Positions 45,291 through 52,639 of a stretch of DNA of 64,000 nt are shown here, in pieces. Position 1 is the first letter of the stretch. Every line of letters starts with the position of its first letter. The DNA is from Paenibacillus silviterrae (lineage in GTDB: Bacteria; Bacillota; Bacilli; Paenibacillales; NBRC-103111). A program made the translations under genes and the position numbers. The DNA lies in the NCBI RefSeq assembly GCF_030167925.1, contig NZ_JASKUT010000002.1:434001-498000 (forward strand), read 5' to 3'. The notes beneath the pieces were generated by a model. The model was not told where the DNA came from. It was given only the letters and a program-made list of their open reading frames with translations, and did not search any database.

Positions 45291-45548
45291 ATGTTGTCGG
45301 AGTTTTGCTTGAACCACATCATAGAGAAGCTGCGGGTTCAAATGGTTGAATTGGCGTTGAAGAAGGGCAGCCTGCTGGATCATGATGTGATCGAGCTGAG
45401 CCAGCGTTTGGATGTCTATATTGTTCGGCTGCAAAAATTGATGAAAGAGAGGGCCGGCCAGCGGATCGCCGCACCGGCTGCACGTCCTGCTGTAATGCGA
45501 ACAACCTATGTTGTGATGAAGGAAAAGAAGCTCGTTGATCCGGCTTAA
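45291..45548 (+). CDS. Spo0E-family aspartyl-phosphate phosphatase
   Basis: An 85-residue protein of two helices with the family signature SQRLD inside HDVIELSQRLDVYIVRLQ. Spo0E-like proteins dephosphorylate Spo0A-P and so delay sporulation. The first helix is LNHIIEKLRVQMVELALKKG. The C-terminal ~30 residues are a basic tail, longer than in the smallest members and comparable to B. subtilis Spo0E. ATG at 45291 is preferred to the in-frame TTG at 45267: AAGGAG lies between them, 9 nt before the ATG. A Spo0A-type promoter precedes and a strong terminator follows, so the gene is monocistronic. Confidence 0.9.
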   Translation: MLSEFCLNHIIEKLRVQMVELALKKGSLLDHDVIELSQRLDVYIVRLQKLMKERAGQRIAAPAARPAVMRTTYVVMKEKKLVDPA

Positions 45549-45570
45549 GTCGGGGCATCGAGCTTTTTTT
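45528..45570 (+). terminator. Rho-independent terminator of the Spo0E-like gene
   Basis: AAGCTCG (45528-45534) pairs with CGAGCTT (45559-45565) around an imperfect inner stem, followed by a run of seven T. The 5' arm overlaps the last codons of the gene. Confidence 0.75.
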
Positions 45571-45629
45571 GCGTATGAACCCGTGGATACACAGTCTACA
45601 ATAGCTGTCGTTGCAGCGAAGGCACAGGC

Positions 45630-45821
45630 GTGGTCAGGAGTTCGGCAATATTGAACCGATGGAATGCGTCGTTCGTCGGTTATTTGTTTATCGCGCCTTG
45701 GTTGTTCGGATTTCTGGTGCTCCAGCTATGGCCGACTATTCAAACGTTTTATTGATCCTTCGCGGAATACACGTTATTGGACGCCCCGCGGATTCCGGCT
45801 TGTATAGCCCCTTCCAGTTGA
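45630..45821 (+). pseudogene. Remnant of a sugar ABC transporter permease N-terminus
   Basis: Reading from TTG 45651, with AGGAG 10 nt before it, gives LNRWNASFVGYLFIAPWL, then FGFLVLQLWPTIQTFY, a TGA stop at 45753-45755, then SFAEYTLLDAPR and a further stop at 45819-45821. This is the unmistakable start of a MalF/UgpA-type permease (cytoplasmic tail, first membrane helix, SF.EY loop). Everything after the first ~60 codons is missing. A different frame stays open through the region (45611-45922) but has no family resemblance and is its shadow. The next ~100 bp, ending in a frame with KGKFNYDKDSYRLRDKRR, I cannot assign. A decayed transporter gene. Confidence 0.75.
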
Positions 45822-45929
45822 GCCGGGGCAAAGAGCATCCGCATACGGCGAAGGGCAAGTTCAATTATGATAAGGATTCGTACCGCCTCCGGGACAAGAG
45901 AAGATTTTTGGAACAGAAGTAGCTGGCAG

Positions 45930-46430
45930 GGACGTTTACGCGGAGAGTATAGGTCGAAGTCAGGGAGACCAGTGGTCCCACCTCGAACCGCAAAAGTGCT
46001 AAAGTGCAGAAATATAGTCGCTTAACCCTGGCTCGGAAAAGATTTGTGCTAAAACGCAACTTTCAGAGCGCATTTTGGCCGGACACGAGGAATGTGGTCA
46101 ATCAATTGTGACTATTCGCAGAAATCTGTTCCATTTTGGTAGAAATCATGATTGATAGTTGCATTTTTGCAGAAATGCTCCGATCAAAGAACTTAACGGA
46201 GGCTTCATGAGCTTAATTTGAAGTCCGATAATAATATGTTATGTTGACTTAATTAATGGAGATAGATATCCAATACAAATCAAAGAAGATATGGAGAAGG
46301 CAGATAACCCAACCCATATGACAGGGCGTTCATACTTGGAGTTTGATACCGGTAGGAGATGAAGTATAGTAACGCTATTCCGTGATGCACAATAGTAGGA
46401 AAAACCATCCAACAGGGGGCTTCAAGAAGC
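45930..46430. repeat. Gene-free stretch with dispersed TGC-rich repeats
   Basis: Between about 45990 and 46180 there are several related words: AAAGTGCTAAAGTGCAGAAA, TTTGTGCTAAAACGCAACTT, GACTATTCGCAGAAATC and TAGTTGCATTTTTGCAGAAA. They resemble the TGC-rich elements at 5.1, 18.7 and 28.2 kb. From 46200 to 46430 I see only the leader of the aldehyde dehydrogenase gene, with a -35-like TTGACT at 46244 but no good -10. Confidence 0.6.
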
Positions 46431-47798
46431 TTGAATATATCAGATCTCATCAACCAACAACGGGCGTACTTTCGCAGCGGTGCAACCAGGGAGGTCTCCT
46501 TCCGGACCGGGCAGCTGCAAAAATTATATGACATGGTGAAACGGTCAGAAGCGGAGGTGACGGAGGCGCTAGCGAAGGATTTTGCCAAGCCGCCGTTCGA
46601 AACGTTCGTAACGGAGGTCGGCTTCCTGCTGGCTGAAATCCGGCACGCGATAAAGCATATCCAACGGTGGGCCAAGCCCCGCAGGGTCTCATCCAGTATG
46701 GCCCTGCTCGGTTCTTCCGGCTTCATTGTCCCGGAGCCGCGAGGCGTCTCGCTGATCATTGCCCCTTGGAACTATCCGTTTCAATTGGCGCTCGCTCCGC
46801 TGGTTGGGTCGATAGCAGCGGGCAACTGCGCTATTCTCAAGCCTTCCGAGCTGACCCCGCATACGTCGGCGCTGATCGCCCGCCTTTGCAAGGAGACGTT
46901 CGATCCGGAATATATTGCAGTGGTGGAGGGAGGAGTGGAGGCCAGCACAGAGCTACTGGAACAGCCCTTCGATCTGATCTTTTTCACCGGCAGCACCGGG
47001 GTTGGCAGGGTCGTGATGGAAGCGGCCGCCAAGCATCTCACACCTGTCGTACTGGAGCTGGGCGGCAAAAGTCCGACCCTCGTTCACAACGACGCCAAGC
47101 TTGAGCTGGCTGCGAAGCGGATTGTCTGGGGAAAGTTTCTAAACGCCGGGCAGACCTGTGTCGCGCCGGATTATGTTCTGGTACACCGGAGTGTGAGGGA
47201 CAGGCTCGTACAGGAGCTGTCTAAGCAAATCCGTGAAATGTACGGGGATGTACTGGCGGACGGCAGCCGCTATCCCGCGATAGTGAACGATCGGCATTTC
47301 GCGAGGTTGACTGCGTACTTGAAAGATGGGGTACCGGTCTATGGGGGACGCTCCGTTCCTGAGCTAAGACGAATTGAACCGACGCTTCTCGCGGAGGTGG
47401 ATTGGAGCTCACGGGTTATGCAGGACGAGATCTTCGGCCCGATTTTACCTATTCTGGAATATGAGGATCTGGATGAGGCCATAGCGCAGGTTGTTGAACG
47501 ACCGAAGCCTCTTGCTTTATACCTTTTTACCGAAAGTACGGAGGTGCAGGAGAAGGTGATTCAACGAATCTCTTTCGGAGGCGGCTGCATTAACGATACG
47601 ATTATGCATTTGTCATCTCCTTATCTGCCTTTCGGTGGTGTTGGGCCTAGCGGCACCGGCGCCTATCACGGAAAATTCAGCTTTGATGCCTTCTCTCATG
47701 CCAAAGGGGTGCTCAAGCAGACTACGCGGTTCGATATCAGCATAAGGTATGGTCGAACGGAGAGGGCGATGAGCCTCCTGAAGCGGTTGTTAAGGTAG
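46431..47798 (+). CDS. Aldehyde dehydrogenase, class 3 / YwdH type
   Basis: A 455-residue NAD(P)-dependent aldehyde dehydrogenase, of the short class-3-like type. The cofactor site shows LIIAPWNYPFQLALAPLVGS and ILKPSELTPHTSAL; the glycine motif is FFTGSTGVGRVVMEAA; the general base lies in VVLELGGKSP; the catalytic C243 is in NAGQTCVAPDYVLVH; and EIFGPILPI closes the site. The TTG start has AGGGGGC 11 nt upstream. It stands alone between a repeat-bearing gap and the aminopeptidase gene. Likely oxidises or protects against long-chain or aromatic aldehydes; a specific substrate is not evident. Confidence 0.92.
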   Translation: MNISDLINQQRAYFRSGATREVSFRTGQLQKLYDMVKRSEAEVTEALAKDFAKPPFETFVTEVGFLLAEIRHAIKHIQRWAKPRRVSSSMALLGSSGFIVPEPRGVSLIIAPWNYPFQLALAPLVGSIAAGNCAILKPSELTPHTSALIARLCKETFDPEYIAVVEGGVEASTELLEQPFDLIFFTGSTGVGRVVMEAAAKHLTPVVLELGGKSPTLVHNDAKLELAAKRIVWGKFLNAGQTCVAPDYVLVHRSVRDRLVQELSKQIREMYGDVLADGSRYPAIVNDRHFARLTAYLKDGVPVYGGRSVPELRRIEPTLLAEVDWSSRVMQDEIFGPILPILEYEDLDEAIAQVVERPKPLALYLFTESTEVQEKVIQRISFGGGCINDTIMHLSSPYLPFGGVGPSGTGAYHGKFSFDAFSHAKGVLKQTTRFDISIRYGRTERAMSLLKRLLR

Positions 47799-47805
47799 AA
47801 AAAAA

Positions 47806-47833
47806 GAGACCCACAGCAACGGGCTGCGGGTCT
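47806..47833. terminator. Hairpin after the aldehyde dehydrogenase gene
   Basis: AGACCCACAGC and GCTGCGGGTCT pair with one mismatch around a 6-nt loop. The A-run lies before it on the plus strand, so the U-run would suit transcripts of the minus strand better; for the plus-strand gene it may only stabilise the mRNA end. Confidence 0.5.
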
Positions 47834-47940
47834 AAAGATATATATAATGAAAAAGGGGGTCATAAAGAAGTATAGCCCATTTATGTTAAGGATCGATGAT
47901 AGCTATATTTCAGTTTGATTACAATTTATAAATTAACCTA

Positions 47941-47949
47941 TGGTATAAT
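47941..47949 (+). promoter_or_regulatory. Extended -10 promoter of the aminopeptidase gene
   Basis: TGGTATAAT combines an extended -10 TG with a perfect TATAAT, about 50 bp before the start codon. No good -35 at normal spacing is seen (TTGATT lies 23 bp upstream), which fits the extended -10 type. Confidence 0.5.
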
Positions 47950-47999
47950 AAATCGATTGGCAATTATCGTTACTTTACTACATAGGGAGTGTAGTGTAT

Positions 48000-49235
48000 A
48001 TGGACACATTAAATCGAAGTCTTGAAAAATATGCCGAGCTTGTCGTTCGGATCGGAGTGAATATTCAGCCCGGGCAGGTGCTGCTGATTGAATCGCCGCT
48101 AGAGGTTGCAGATTTTACCAGAAAAGTAGTAAAAAAAGCTTATGAGGCCGGAGCAAAATACGTGCAGGTGCAATGGGATGACGAAGAGGTGACCCGGCTG
48201 CGCTTCACACATGCTCTGGAGGAATCCTTCGATTATTATCCGCAATGGACGGCCGGTATGATGGAGCAGCTCGCAGAGAGCGGGGGCGCACTGCTGAACA
48301 TTAAGGTTCCCGATCCGGAGCTGTATAAGGGCATTCCGTCAGATCGGGTAACCCGGGCAACCAGGGCTGCCTCGACGGCCCGGCAGAAGTTTCAAGGCTA
48401 CGTTCGGAACAAGAAGTTCAGCTGGTGTCTGGTTAAGGCTCCGACCCGCGCCTGGGCGGCCAAAGTGTTCGCCGACCTGCCGGAGTCTGAGCAAGTAAGT
48501 GCGATGTGGGAAGCCTTGCTGCGTATGAACCGGGTCGATCAGGAGAACCCGGTGGAAGCGTGGAAAGAGCATATCCGTGCCCTTACGGAAGTGAAAACGA
48601 AGCTTAATACGAAAAAATACAAAAAGCTCCATTACCGCGCGCCCGGCACCAACCTCTCGATCGAGCTGCCCGAGGGGCATGTTTGGCATGGCGGAGGTAC
48701 AACCGATGACAGCGGCGTGTATTTTGTAGCCAACATGCCGACCGAAGAGGTGTACACGATGCCTTCGCGAATCGGCGTGAACGGAACTGTCACCAGTACG
48801 AAGCCGCTCAATCTGAACGGCCGACTGGTGGATCGTTTCTCGTTTACCTTCGAGAACGGGCGCATTACGGAATACCAAGCCGAGGTGGGCCGCGAATACC
48901 TTCAAGCTCTGCTTGAGACCGATGAAGGTGCTTTGTACTTAGGTGAAGTTGCGCTCGTGCCGCACGACTCCCCTATTTCCAATACGGAACGCGTGTTCTA
49001 CAACACGGGGATCGACGAGAATGCCTCCTGCCATCTGGCGATCGGCAGCGCTTATCCGTTTACGATCGAAGGCGGAACGAAGCTGACGAAGGAGGAGCTC
49101 CTCGAACGGGGAGCTAATATCAGCATGACCCATGTCGATTTTATGATCGGCTCGAGTGAGCTGGACATCGACGGAGAGCTGCCGGACGGAACGATTGAGC
49201 CGGTATTCCGCAGCGGTAACTGGGCGACATTGTAG
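48000..49235 (+). CDS. M29-family aminopeptidase (AmpS/PepS-like)
   Basis: A 411-residue metalloaminopeptidase of family M29, a cytoplasmic dimer that removes N-terminal residues from peptides. Family marks are GVNIQPGQVLLIESPLEVAD near the N-terminus and the metal-binding half: PEGHVWHGGGTTDDSGVYF, NMPTEEVYTMPSR, LYLGEVALVPHDSPIS, NASCHLAIGSAYP and MTHVDFMIGS, providing the Glu, His and Asp ligands. ATG at 48000 is chosen over GTG at 47994, as AGGGAG at 47984-47989 gives 10-nt spacing. Monocistronic, with its own promoter and a strong terminator. Confidence 0.94.
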   Translation: MDTLNRSLEKYAELVVRIGVNIQPGQVLLIESPLEVADFTRKVVKKAYEAGAKYVQVQWDDEEVTRLRFTHALEESFDYYPQWTAGMMEQLAESGGALLNIKVPDPELYKGIPSDRVTRATRAASTARQKFQGYVRNKKFSWCLVKAPTRAWAAKVFADLPESEQVSAMWEALLRMNRVDQENPVEAWKEHIRALTEVKTKLNTKKYKKLHYRAPGTNLSIELPEGHVWHGGGTTDDSGVYFVANMPTEEVYTMPSRIGVNGTVTSTKPLNLNGRLVDRFSFTFENGRITEYQAEVGREYLQALLETDEGALYLGEVALVPHDSPISNTERVFYNTGIDENASCHLAIGSAYPFTIEGGTKLTKEELLERGANISMTHVDFMIGSSELDIDGELPDGTIEPVFRSGNWATL

Positions 49236-49244
49236 TGAAATTTC

Positions 49245-49283
49245 AAAAGAGGCAATCCTTTTTGCGGATTGCCTCTTTTTTTT
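49245..49283 (+). terminator. Rho-independent terminator of the aminopeptidase gene
   Basis: A perfect 14-bp stem (49245-49258 with 49266-49279, core GAGGCAATCC) with a 7-nt loop and a long T-run. The T-run leads directly into the ECF41-type promoter. Confidence 0.92.
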
Positions 49284-49309
49284 GTCACAAAAAAGAGGCC
49301 TCAAACGAC
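49283..49309 (+). promoter_or_regulatory. ECF41-type sigma factor promoter
   Basis: TGTCACA (49283-49289), exactly 16 bp, then CGAC (49306-49309). The reported ECF41 target consensus is TGTCACA-N16-CGTC, so 10 of 11 positions match. It lies 30 bp before the TTG start of the FAD oxidoreductase gene, which is followed by the ECF41 sigma gene itself. Confidence 0.7.
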
Positions 49310-49339
49310 TTATGTGTGAAAACAAGGGAGGGGATTCGA

Positions 49340-50662
49340 TTGAATCAAAGCAAATGGGATGTTGTCGTTGTCGGCGGAGGTTTGGCAGGCTGGATCGCGG
49401 CGGTTTATGCCGCAAAGAACGGAAAGCGCACCTTGCTGGTGGAGAAGGCTGCGGTATTCGGGGGCAGGGCTGCAACCGTCATTAAGGAAGGGACGGCGCT
49501 AAACCTGGGCGCCCATGCGGTCTACCGGGATGGAGAGCTTCCGGCCGTTCTGAAGGAGCTCGGAATCGAGCTGGAAGGAGGGGTTCCTGAAGCAGGGGGG
49601 TATGCCAACTGCAACGGCAAGCTTTATACGCTCCCGGGCTCGCCGCTGTCGCTTCTTTCCTCCAGGCTGCTGTCCTGGCCCGGGAAGCTTGAGATGGCAA
49701 AGCTAATGATGAATGTGAAGGCTATGAATGACAGCATGCTGCCTGCCGGCTCCTTAGCCGATTGGGCGGAGGATAGCATTCGTGAGCCGATGGTTCGTCA
49801 TTTGTTCTACACGCTGTGCCGAACTGCGACCTACGCCCATCGTCCCGATATCCAGCTGGCCGGCCCCGTTCTTCGGCAGCTTCGGCATGTCCTGCAAGGA
49901 GGCGTGCTGTATCTTCACGGCGGATGGCAGACGATGATAGAACGGCTTCGTCTAACGGCGAAGGGAACCGGGCTGGTTACTGCTGTAACTGGAAGGACGG
50001 TGCGGCGGGTAAGTCCGGCGGCAGCTGCGGAAACGCGCCGTTATTCCGTTTCCTTCGCGGATGGAGACGCGGTACAGGCAGAGTCTGTCATTCTGGCCAT
50101 TCCCCCGGCGGAATGCTGCCGGATCGTTGAAGGGGCGGAACGTACCTCCTTGGACGTGTGGCGCCGTCAAGCAGAGCCTGTTACGGCTGCCTGCCTGGAT
50201 CTGGTCATGCGCAGACTCACGCAGCCGCGCGTTCAGTTCGTGATGGGAGTCGATTCACCTTTTCTGTTTACGAATCAATCGAGAGTCGCTACACTTAACG
50301 ATAACGGACTTCTTGCCGTTTCTCTGCTCAAGTATCACGGAGCGGATCAGCCCCATACCGAACAGGACAAACGGCATATGGAACACATCATGGAGCAGCT
50401 CCAGCCGGGCTGGAGAGAAGAGACGGCCGCAGTGCAGCATTTGCCGCACATGACTGTCGTCCATGACCACCCGCATACGGGAAGGCAGCTGCTTCCTGGG
50501 CCCGCCGTTCCCGAAATGCCAGGTCTCTATGTAGCGGGGGATTGGGCCGGGCACCGGGAGCTGCTGGCTGACGCATCGGCCGCAAGCGCCAAGAGAGCGG
50601 TCGGTGCACTGCTCGGGCAGGAGTCGAAAGGGGGCAGGAATGCAAATCGATCAGCTGTATGA
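49340..50662 (+). CDS. FAD-dependent oxidoreductase, phytoene-desaturase-like
   Basis: A 440-residue flavoprotein of the amine oxidase/CrtI-like fold. The dinucleotide-binding motif is VVVVGGGLAGWIAAVYAA followed by LLVEKAAVFGGRAAT; the C-terminal FAD motif is PGLYVAGDWAGHRELLADAS. The central part binds the substrate. TTG at 49340 is preferred to the longer frame from 49235, which runs back through a terminator; GGGAGGGG at 49326-49333 gives 7-nt spacing. Its last 23 bp overlap the ECF41 sigma gene. Oxidoreductases of this kind are among the recurrent neighbours of ECF41 sigma factors (carboxymuconolactone decarboxylase, oxidoreductase, epimerase), and are their likely regulatory targets. 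The substrate is unknown. Confidence 0.88.
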   Translation: MNQSKWDVVVVGGGLAGWIAAVYAAKNGKRTLLVEKAAVFGGRAATVIKEGTALNLGAHAVYRDGELPAVLKELGIELEGGVPEAGGYANCNGKLYTLPGSPLSLLSSRLLSWPGKLEMAKLMMNVKAMNDSMLPAGSLADWAEDSIREPMVRHLFYTLCRTATYAHRPDIQLAGPVLRQLRHVLQGGVLYLHGGWQTMIERLRLTAKGTGLVTAVTGRTVRRVSPAAAAETRRYSVSFADGDAVQAESVILAIPPAECCRIVEGAERTSLDVWRRQAEPVTAACLDLVMRRLTQPRVQFVMGVDSPFLFTNQSRVATLNDNGLLAVSLLKYHGADQPHTEQDKRHMEHIMEQLQPGWREETAAVQHLPHMTVVHDHPHTGRQLLPGPAVPEMPGLYVAGDWAGHRELLADASAASAKRAVGALLGQESKGGRNANRSAV

Positions 50663-51530
50663 GACGTATCGGCCGTTGTTATTTTCCATTGCATACCGGC
50701 TGCTTGGCAGCATTTCGGATGCGGAGGACACCGTACAAGAAACCTTCTTGGCTTGGAGTGAGCGCACTAAGCAAACAGCGGCAGTGCAGGGGGAGCCGGT
50801 TACTCATATCAAGGCATATTTGTGCCGCATTCTCACAAATCATTGCGCCGACCGGATCCGCAAGCTCAGAAGGCAGCGGGAGTCCTACGTCGGACCGTGG
50901 TTGCCGGAGCCGCTAACGAACGCAGGCCCGGAGGATGCGTGCATCCGCAAGGATACGATTCATACGGCCTATCTGCTGCTGCTTCAGCAGCTGAATGCCG
51001 CCGAACGAACGGTATTCGTGCTTCGTGAGGCGTTTGACTTCAGCTACGATGAGATTGCAGAGATCACTGGAAAAAGCACCGCCAATTGCCGTCAAATTTA
51101 CCGCAGGGCGCGGCAGGGCATGCCAGCTAGGGAGGAGCAGGATGTGAAGCCTCCCGACATGAAGGATAATGAGCGGGCTAGAAGCATCTTGTTGGAGTTT
51201 GGGCAAGCGCTGGAACGAGGCAATGTTCCTAAAGTGCTGCAGATGCTTACGCAAGATGCGGTCCTGGTTTCGGACGGCGGCGGAAAGGTGAATGCGGCGT
51301 TAAAGCCGATCCTGACGCCGGAGCGGATCGTCGCTTTCATTATAGGTACGGTATCCAAGCTGCCTGAAGGCATGCAGGTCAAGAGTGACCAGGTGAACGG
51401 TCTTCCCGGTTTGGTGTATACGCTGGAGGATCGAGTGTTATACGTGGTTTCGTTTGCCCTGGAAGGGGAACGGATCAGCGGGATCTACCTGGTTTCTAAC
51501 CCGGATAAGCTGGAGCGACTGAATTCGTAA
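50640..51530 (+). CDS. ECF41-family RNA polymerase sigma factor with SnoaL-like C-terminus
   Basis: A 296-residue sigma factor. Region 2 spans ~1-75 (YRPLLFSIAYRLLGSISDAE, then DTVQETFLAW), and region 4 about 105-160 (LNAAERTVFVLREAFDFSYD, EIAEITGKSTANCRQIYRRA). Two ECF41 hallmarks are present: WLPEPL in the linker and DGGGK in the C-terminal SnoaL-like domain (~180-290), which replaces an anti-sigma factor in this group. ATG at 50640 follows AAAGGGGGCAGGA and overlaps the oxidoreductase gene by 23 bp, so the two are co-translated. It probably activates the promoter at 49283 and so its own synthesis. The trigger is unknown. Confidence 0.92.
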   Translation: MQIDQLYETYRPLLFSIAYRLLGSISDAEDTVQETFLAWSERTKQTAAVQGEPVTHIKAYLCRILTNHCADRIRKLRRQRESYVGPWLPEPLTNAGPEDACIRKDTIHTAYLLLLQQLNAAERTVFVLREAFDFSYDEIAEITGKSTANCRQIYRRARQGMPAREEQDVKPPDMKDNERARSILLEFGQALERGNVPKVLQMLTQDAVLVSDGGGKVNAALKPILTPERIVAFIIGTVSKLPEGMQVKSDQVNGLPGLVYTLEDRVLYVVSFALEGERISGIYLVSNPDKLERLNS

Positions 51531-51566
51531 AGCCATAATTAAGTTAATAATCTTATGAATATTAGT

Positions 51567-51603
51567 AAGAACAAGCACTCTCAGTCGGAGTGCTTGTTCT
51601 TAT
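51567..51603. terminator. Bidirectional terminator with the opposing stop codon in its loop
   Basis: AAGAACAAGCACTC (51567-51580) and GAGTGCTTGTTCTT (51588-51601) form a 14-bp stem; the loop TCAGTCG carries the stop codon of the minus-strand AraC gene (51581-51583). Confidence 0.88.
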
Positions 51604-52513
51604 TTCCATCGGCTTGATTCCTGAAATGCTGCCTGTCCTCCCGATAGTGGAGCGGGGATACTCCCTCGATCTTCTTGAACAATCGGCTAAAGTAGAACGG
51701 GTCCGCATATCCGACCTCCTGGGCAATTTCTTGAACGCTTTTGCCGGTATGGCGGAGGAGGTGCTTGGCTCGTTGAACCCGAAGCTGCTGAAGATAGTGG
51801 TTCATGGTGGTGCCGGCATATTTTTTGAACACCTGGCATAGGTATTCGTATTTATAGCCCTGGGCTTGCTCCAGCTTCGCTCTCTTTAGGTCCGATTCGT
51901 AGACATTGTTCAAATAGTTAACCAGCCTGCGGAAGGTGATATACGATATCGGAAAATCGGTGTCCAGATGGCTCTGCTCCAGGAAGTCGTTGGCGATGAA
52001 TCCGAGAATTTCGGCTAGGTGAAGCGTGCTTTGATAGCGAAAATAGCCGCGGGGCTCCTTCATGGTTTCCAGAAGCTCCTCGAACCGGCTGAGCAGCTTG
52101 TAGCGATGACGGCTGCGGTGCCATCTTGGGAGGATGACCAGATCCTCATGGCTGAAGTCGACCGTCCGCAGCTCGGTCCGTTCGGCATGGACTATCGTAA
52201 GGTCAGGCGCTTGATGTAAGGCGAATTCGTTCAGGCCGGGATGACAGGAGAACTGTGCCCAATAGAAGGTGCCCTGCCGTTCCTTCGGGCTCCAGCCGGT
52301 ATGCTGCTCCCAGGGACGGAGCAATAGGGAATCCCCGGCCTGCAGGACGAAACGGTTATCCCCGGCTTCCAGATGCACCGTGCCCTCGGCTGCTACGATC
52401 AATTCGTAATAAGGATTGTAGTGTTTATTGAAAAAGGTGGTGTTGGCATTCGCATCGAACAGATCCGCCCACTTCACATCCGGTACGGACAAACGTGACA
52501 TGGAATAGTACAT
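51581..52513 (-). CDS. AraC-family regulator with N-terminal cupin
   Basis: A 310-residue soluble regulator. The N-terminal ~160 residues form an AraC-binding cupin (YYELIVAAEGTVHLEAGDNR, LLLRPWEQHTGW). The C-terminal ~100 residues are the DNA-binding domain; its second helix-turn-helix is VGYADPFYFSRLFKKIEG, and the first is near YEYLCQVFKKYAGTTMNHYL. A short charged tail ends the protein. It is divergent from the ADP-ribosylglycohydrolase gene, 126 bp apart, and so is its likely regulator. Sugar ligands are usual for this type, but the ligand is not evident. Confidence 0.9.
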   Translation of the reverse strand: MYYSMSRLSVPDVKWADLFDANANTTFFNKHYNPYYELIVAAEGTVHLEAGDNRFVLQAGDSLLLRPWEQHTGWSPKERQGTFYWAQFSCHPGLNEFALHQAPDLTIVHAERTELRTVDFSHEDLVILPRWHRSRHRYKLLSRFEELLETMKEPRGYFRYQSTLHLAEILGFIANDFLEQSHLDTDFPISYITFRRLVNYLNNVYESDLKRAKLEQAQGYKYEYLCQVFKKYAGTTMNHYLQQLRVQRAKHLLRHTGKSVQEIAQEVGYADPFYFSRLFKKIEGVSPLHYREDRQHFRNQADGNKNKHSD

Positions 52514-52639
52514 GGAATGGCTGCCTCCGATATTTTTAATAGATGAAACTAAATTGTGTTCATGGCTTCGCTCAACTTACGTTTCTATAATCGAAATAGG
52601 ATGCTTCTATCATAACCGAAATCGAAGGAGACGGTGATC

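Noticed and set aside
45611..45922. 103-residue open frame in the gap after the Spo0E-like gene
   Set aside because: No family signature or good ribosome site; a different frame of the same strand gives a clear permease remnant, so this one is a shadow.
49235..49339. Longer N-terminus for the FAD oxidoreductase
   Set aside because: It would read through the terminator and the ECF41-type promoter; TTG 49340 has GGGAGGGG and starts just before the FAD motif.
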